Positions 5,021 through 5,450 of a stretch of 5,450 nt of DNA are shown one piece after another. Position 1 is the first letter of the stretch, and each line of letters starts with the position of its first letter. The stretch is from Elusimicrobiota bacterium. Its GTDB lineage: Bacteria; Elusimicrobiota; Elusimicrobia; Elusimicrobiales; Elusimicrobiaceae. Both the position numbers and the translations under genes were made by a program. Location of the stretch: NCBI GenBank assembly GCA_031271365.1, contig JAISVV010000035.1:1-5450 (forward strand). The letters are read 5' to 3'. The notes below the pieces were generated by a model that saw nothing but the letters and a program-made list of their open reading frames with translations, had not been told where the DNA came from and did no database searches.

Positions 5021-5450
5021 AAATTTTCTCCGTTATGCTGCAGATAATAGTTTTTGGTTTGTTCGGCGAAGTTTTCAACTTGTTCTTTATTTTCGCCTTC
5101 CACAAGGATGCGCAGCAGCGGCTCGGTGCCGCTGTAGCGCACAAAAATGCGGCCTTTTGCGCCCATTTGCGCTTGAAGGTTTTTAATAAAATCGTTTAGC
5201 CCGGGCACTTTATCCAGGGGCGTTTTATTTTTTACTTTTACCGGTATAAGTTTAAGCGGGTATTTGCTCCAGCGCGTTTTAAACCAGCTTGCCGGCCTGC
5301 CGGATTTTTTGATAACAGATAAAAGTATCAACGCCGATAAAATGCCGTCGCCCGCCGGCGAGATATCTTTAAAAATAATATGGCCGGAGGTCTCCCCGCC
5401 CAGCGATAAATTTTCTTTCTCCAGCGCTTCAAAGACGTATTTATCGCCGA
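5017..5450 (-). CDS. glmM: Phosphoglucosamine mutase, C-terminal part (5' end outside window)
   Basis: The frame is open from the right edge to the TGA at 5019-5017, giving 143 complete visible residues. Family enzymes have about 445, so roughly 300 N-terminal residues, including the catalytic phosphoserine loop, lie beyond the window. Visible: GDKYVFEALEKENLSLGGETSGHIIF, where GGETSGH is the sugar-recognition loop of domain 3 (usually GGEQSGH), then SPAGDGILSAL, and in domain 4 GRIFVRYSGTEPLLRILVEG, the phosphate-binding RxSGTEP loop. GlmM converts glucosamine-6-phosphate to glucosamine-1-phosphate, the precursor of UDP-GlcNAc for peptidoglycan and LPS. The GlmM assignment over other phosphohexomutases rests on the GGE-SGH and RYSGTEPLLRILVEG wording. 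Its stop overlaps the pdxJ start (ATGA), making it the most upstream visible member of this operon. A TTG at 5331 is not a plausible start because the domain 3 homology continues upstream of it. Confidence 0.94.
   Translation of the reverse strand, partial: GDKYVFEALEKENLSLGGETSGHIIFKDISPAGDGILSALILLSVIKKSGRPASWFKTRWSKYPLKLIPVKVKNKTPLDKVPGLNDFIKNLQAQMGAKGRIFVRYSGTEPLLRILVEGENKEQVENFAEQTKNYYLQHNGENL
5028..5031 (-). promoter_or_regulatory. Ribosome binding site of pdxJ
   Basis: GGAG on the - strand lies 7 bases before the pdxJ ATG at 5020 and sits within the last codons of glmM. It is the clearest Shine-Dalgarno I checked in the window and confirms this start. acpS and the glycerate kinase gene start on stop/start overlaps without one. 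Confidence 0.8.

Noticed and set aside
5017..5331. Short glmM-like gene starting at TTG 5331
   Set aside because: The frame and the domain 3 homology (GGETSGH, GDGILSAL) continue unbroken to the window edge, so this is the tail of a longer gene.
1..5450. CRISPR array, tRNA, rRNA, insertion sequence or phage attachment site
   Set aside because: I saw no regularly spaced repeats, cloverleaf-like sequence, transposase motif or terminal inverted repeats; nearly all of the window is accounted for by housekeeping genes.

Overview
The window comes from a Gram-negative (diderm) bacterium. Its first gene ends like an outer-membrane beta-barrel protein, and the rest are housekeeping genes for the cell wall, vitamin B6, carrier-protein activation and cofactor repair. 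Base use is mixed: GC-rich alanine, glycine and arginine codons sit beside AT-rich AAA, TTA, TTT and ATA codons in every gene, so nothing looks recently acquired. The style and gene order would fit a lineage such as Elusimicrobiota, but that is only an impression; no rRNA or taxon-specific marker is present.

Layout: two convergent transcription units meet near 1930-2200. On the + strand lie the 3' part of a putative outer-membrane barrel protein (its start is off the left edge) and a class-II glycerate kinase, joined by a one-base TAATG stop/start overlap. On the - strand, read from the right edge, lie the C-terminal third of glmM (phosphoglucosamine mutase), pdxJ (pyridoxine 5'-phosphate synthase), acpS (holo-ACP synthase), nnrD (NAD(P)HX dehydratase, kinase-fold domain only) and a membrane-anchored alpha/beta hydrolase. 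These five genes overlap by 1 to 4 bases or are separated by 2 bases, so they almost certainly form one operon whose promoter lies outside the window.

The convergent intergenic stretch of about 270 bases holds a bidirectional rho-independent terminator, a perfect 14-bp palindrome, a 40-codon minus-strand ORF that stops just before that terminator, and a long imperfect stem-loop. It is the only part not explained by known families and is the best place to look for something undescribed: a small basic protein appended to the operon, or a dispersed intergenic repeat.

Functionally, the - strand unit collects basic biosynthesis and maintenance steps: glucosamine-1-phosphate for peptidoglycan and LPS, PLP synthesis, ACP activation, and repair of hydrated NAD(P)H. 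The hydrolase is the unassigned member. Several of the known enzymes carry departures from their usual motifs (PdxJ, AcpS) or lack their usual fused partner (NnrD). These are listed in the findings.
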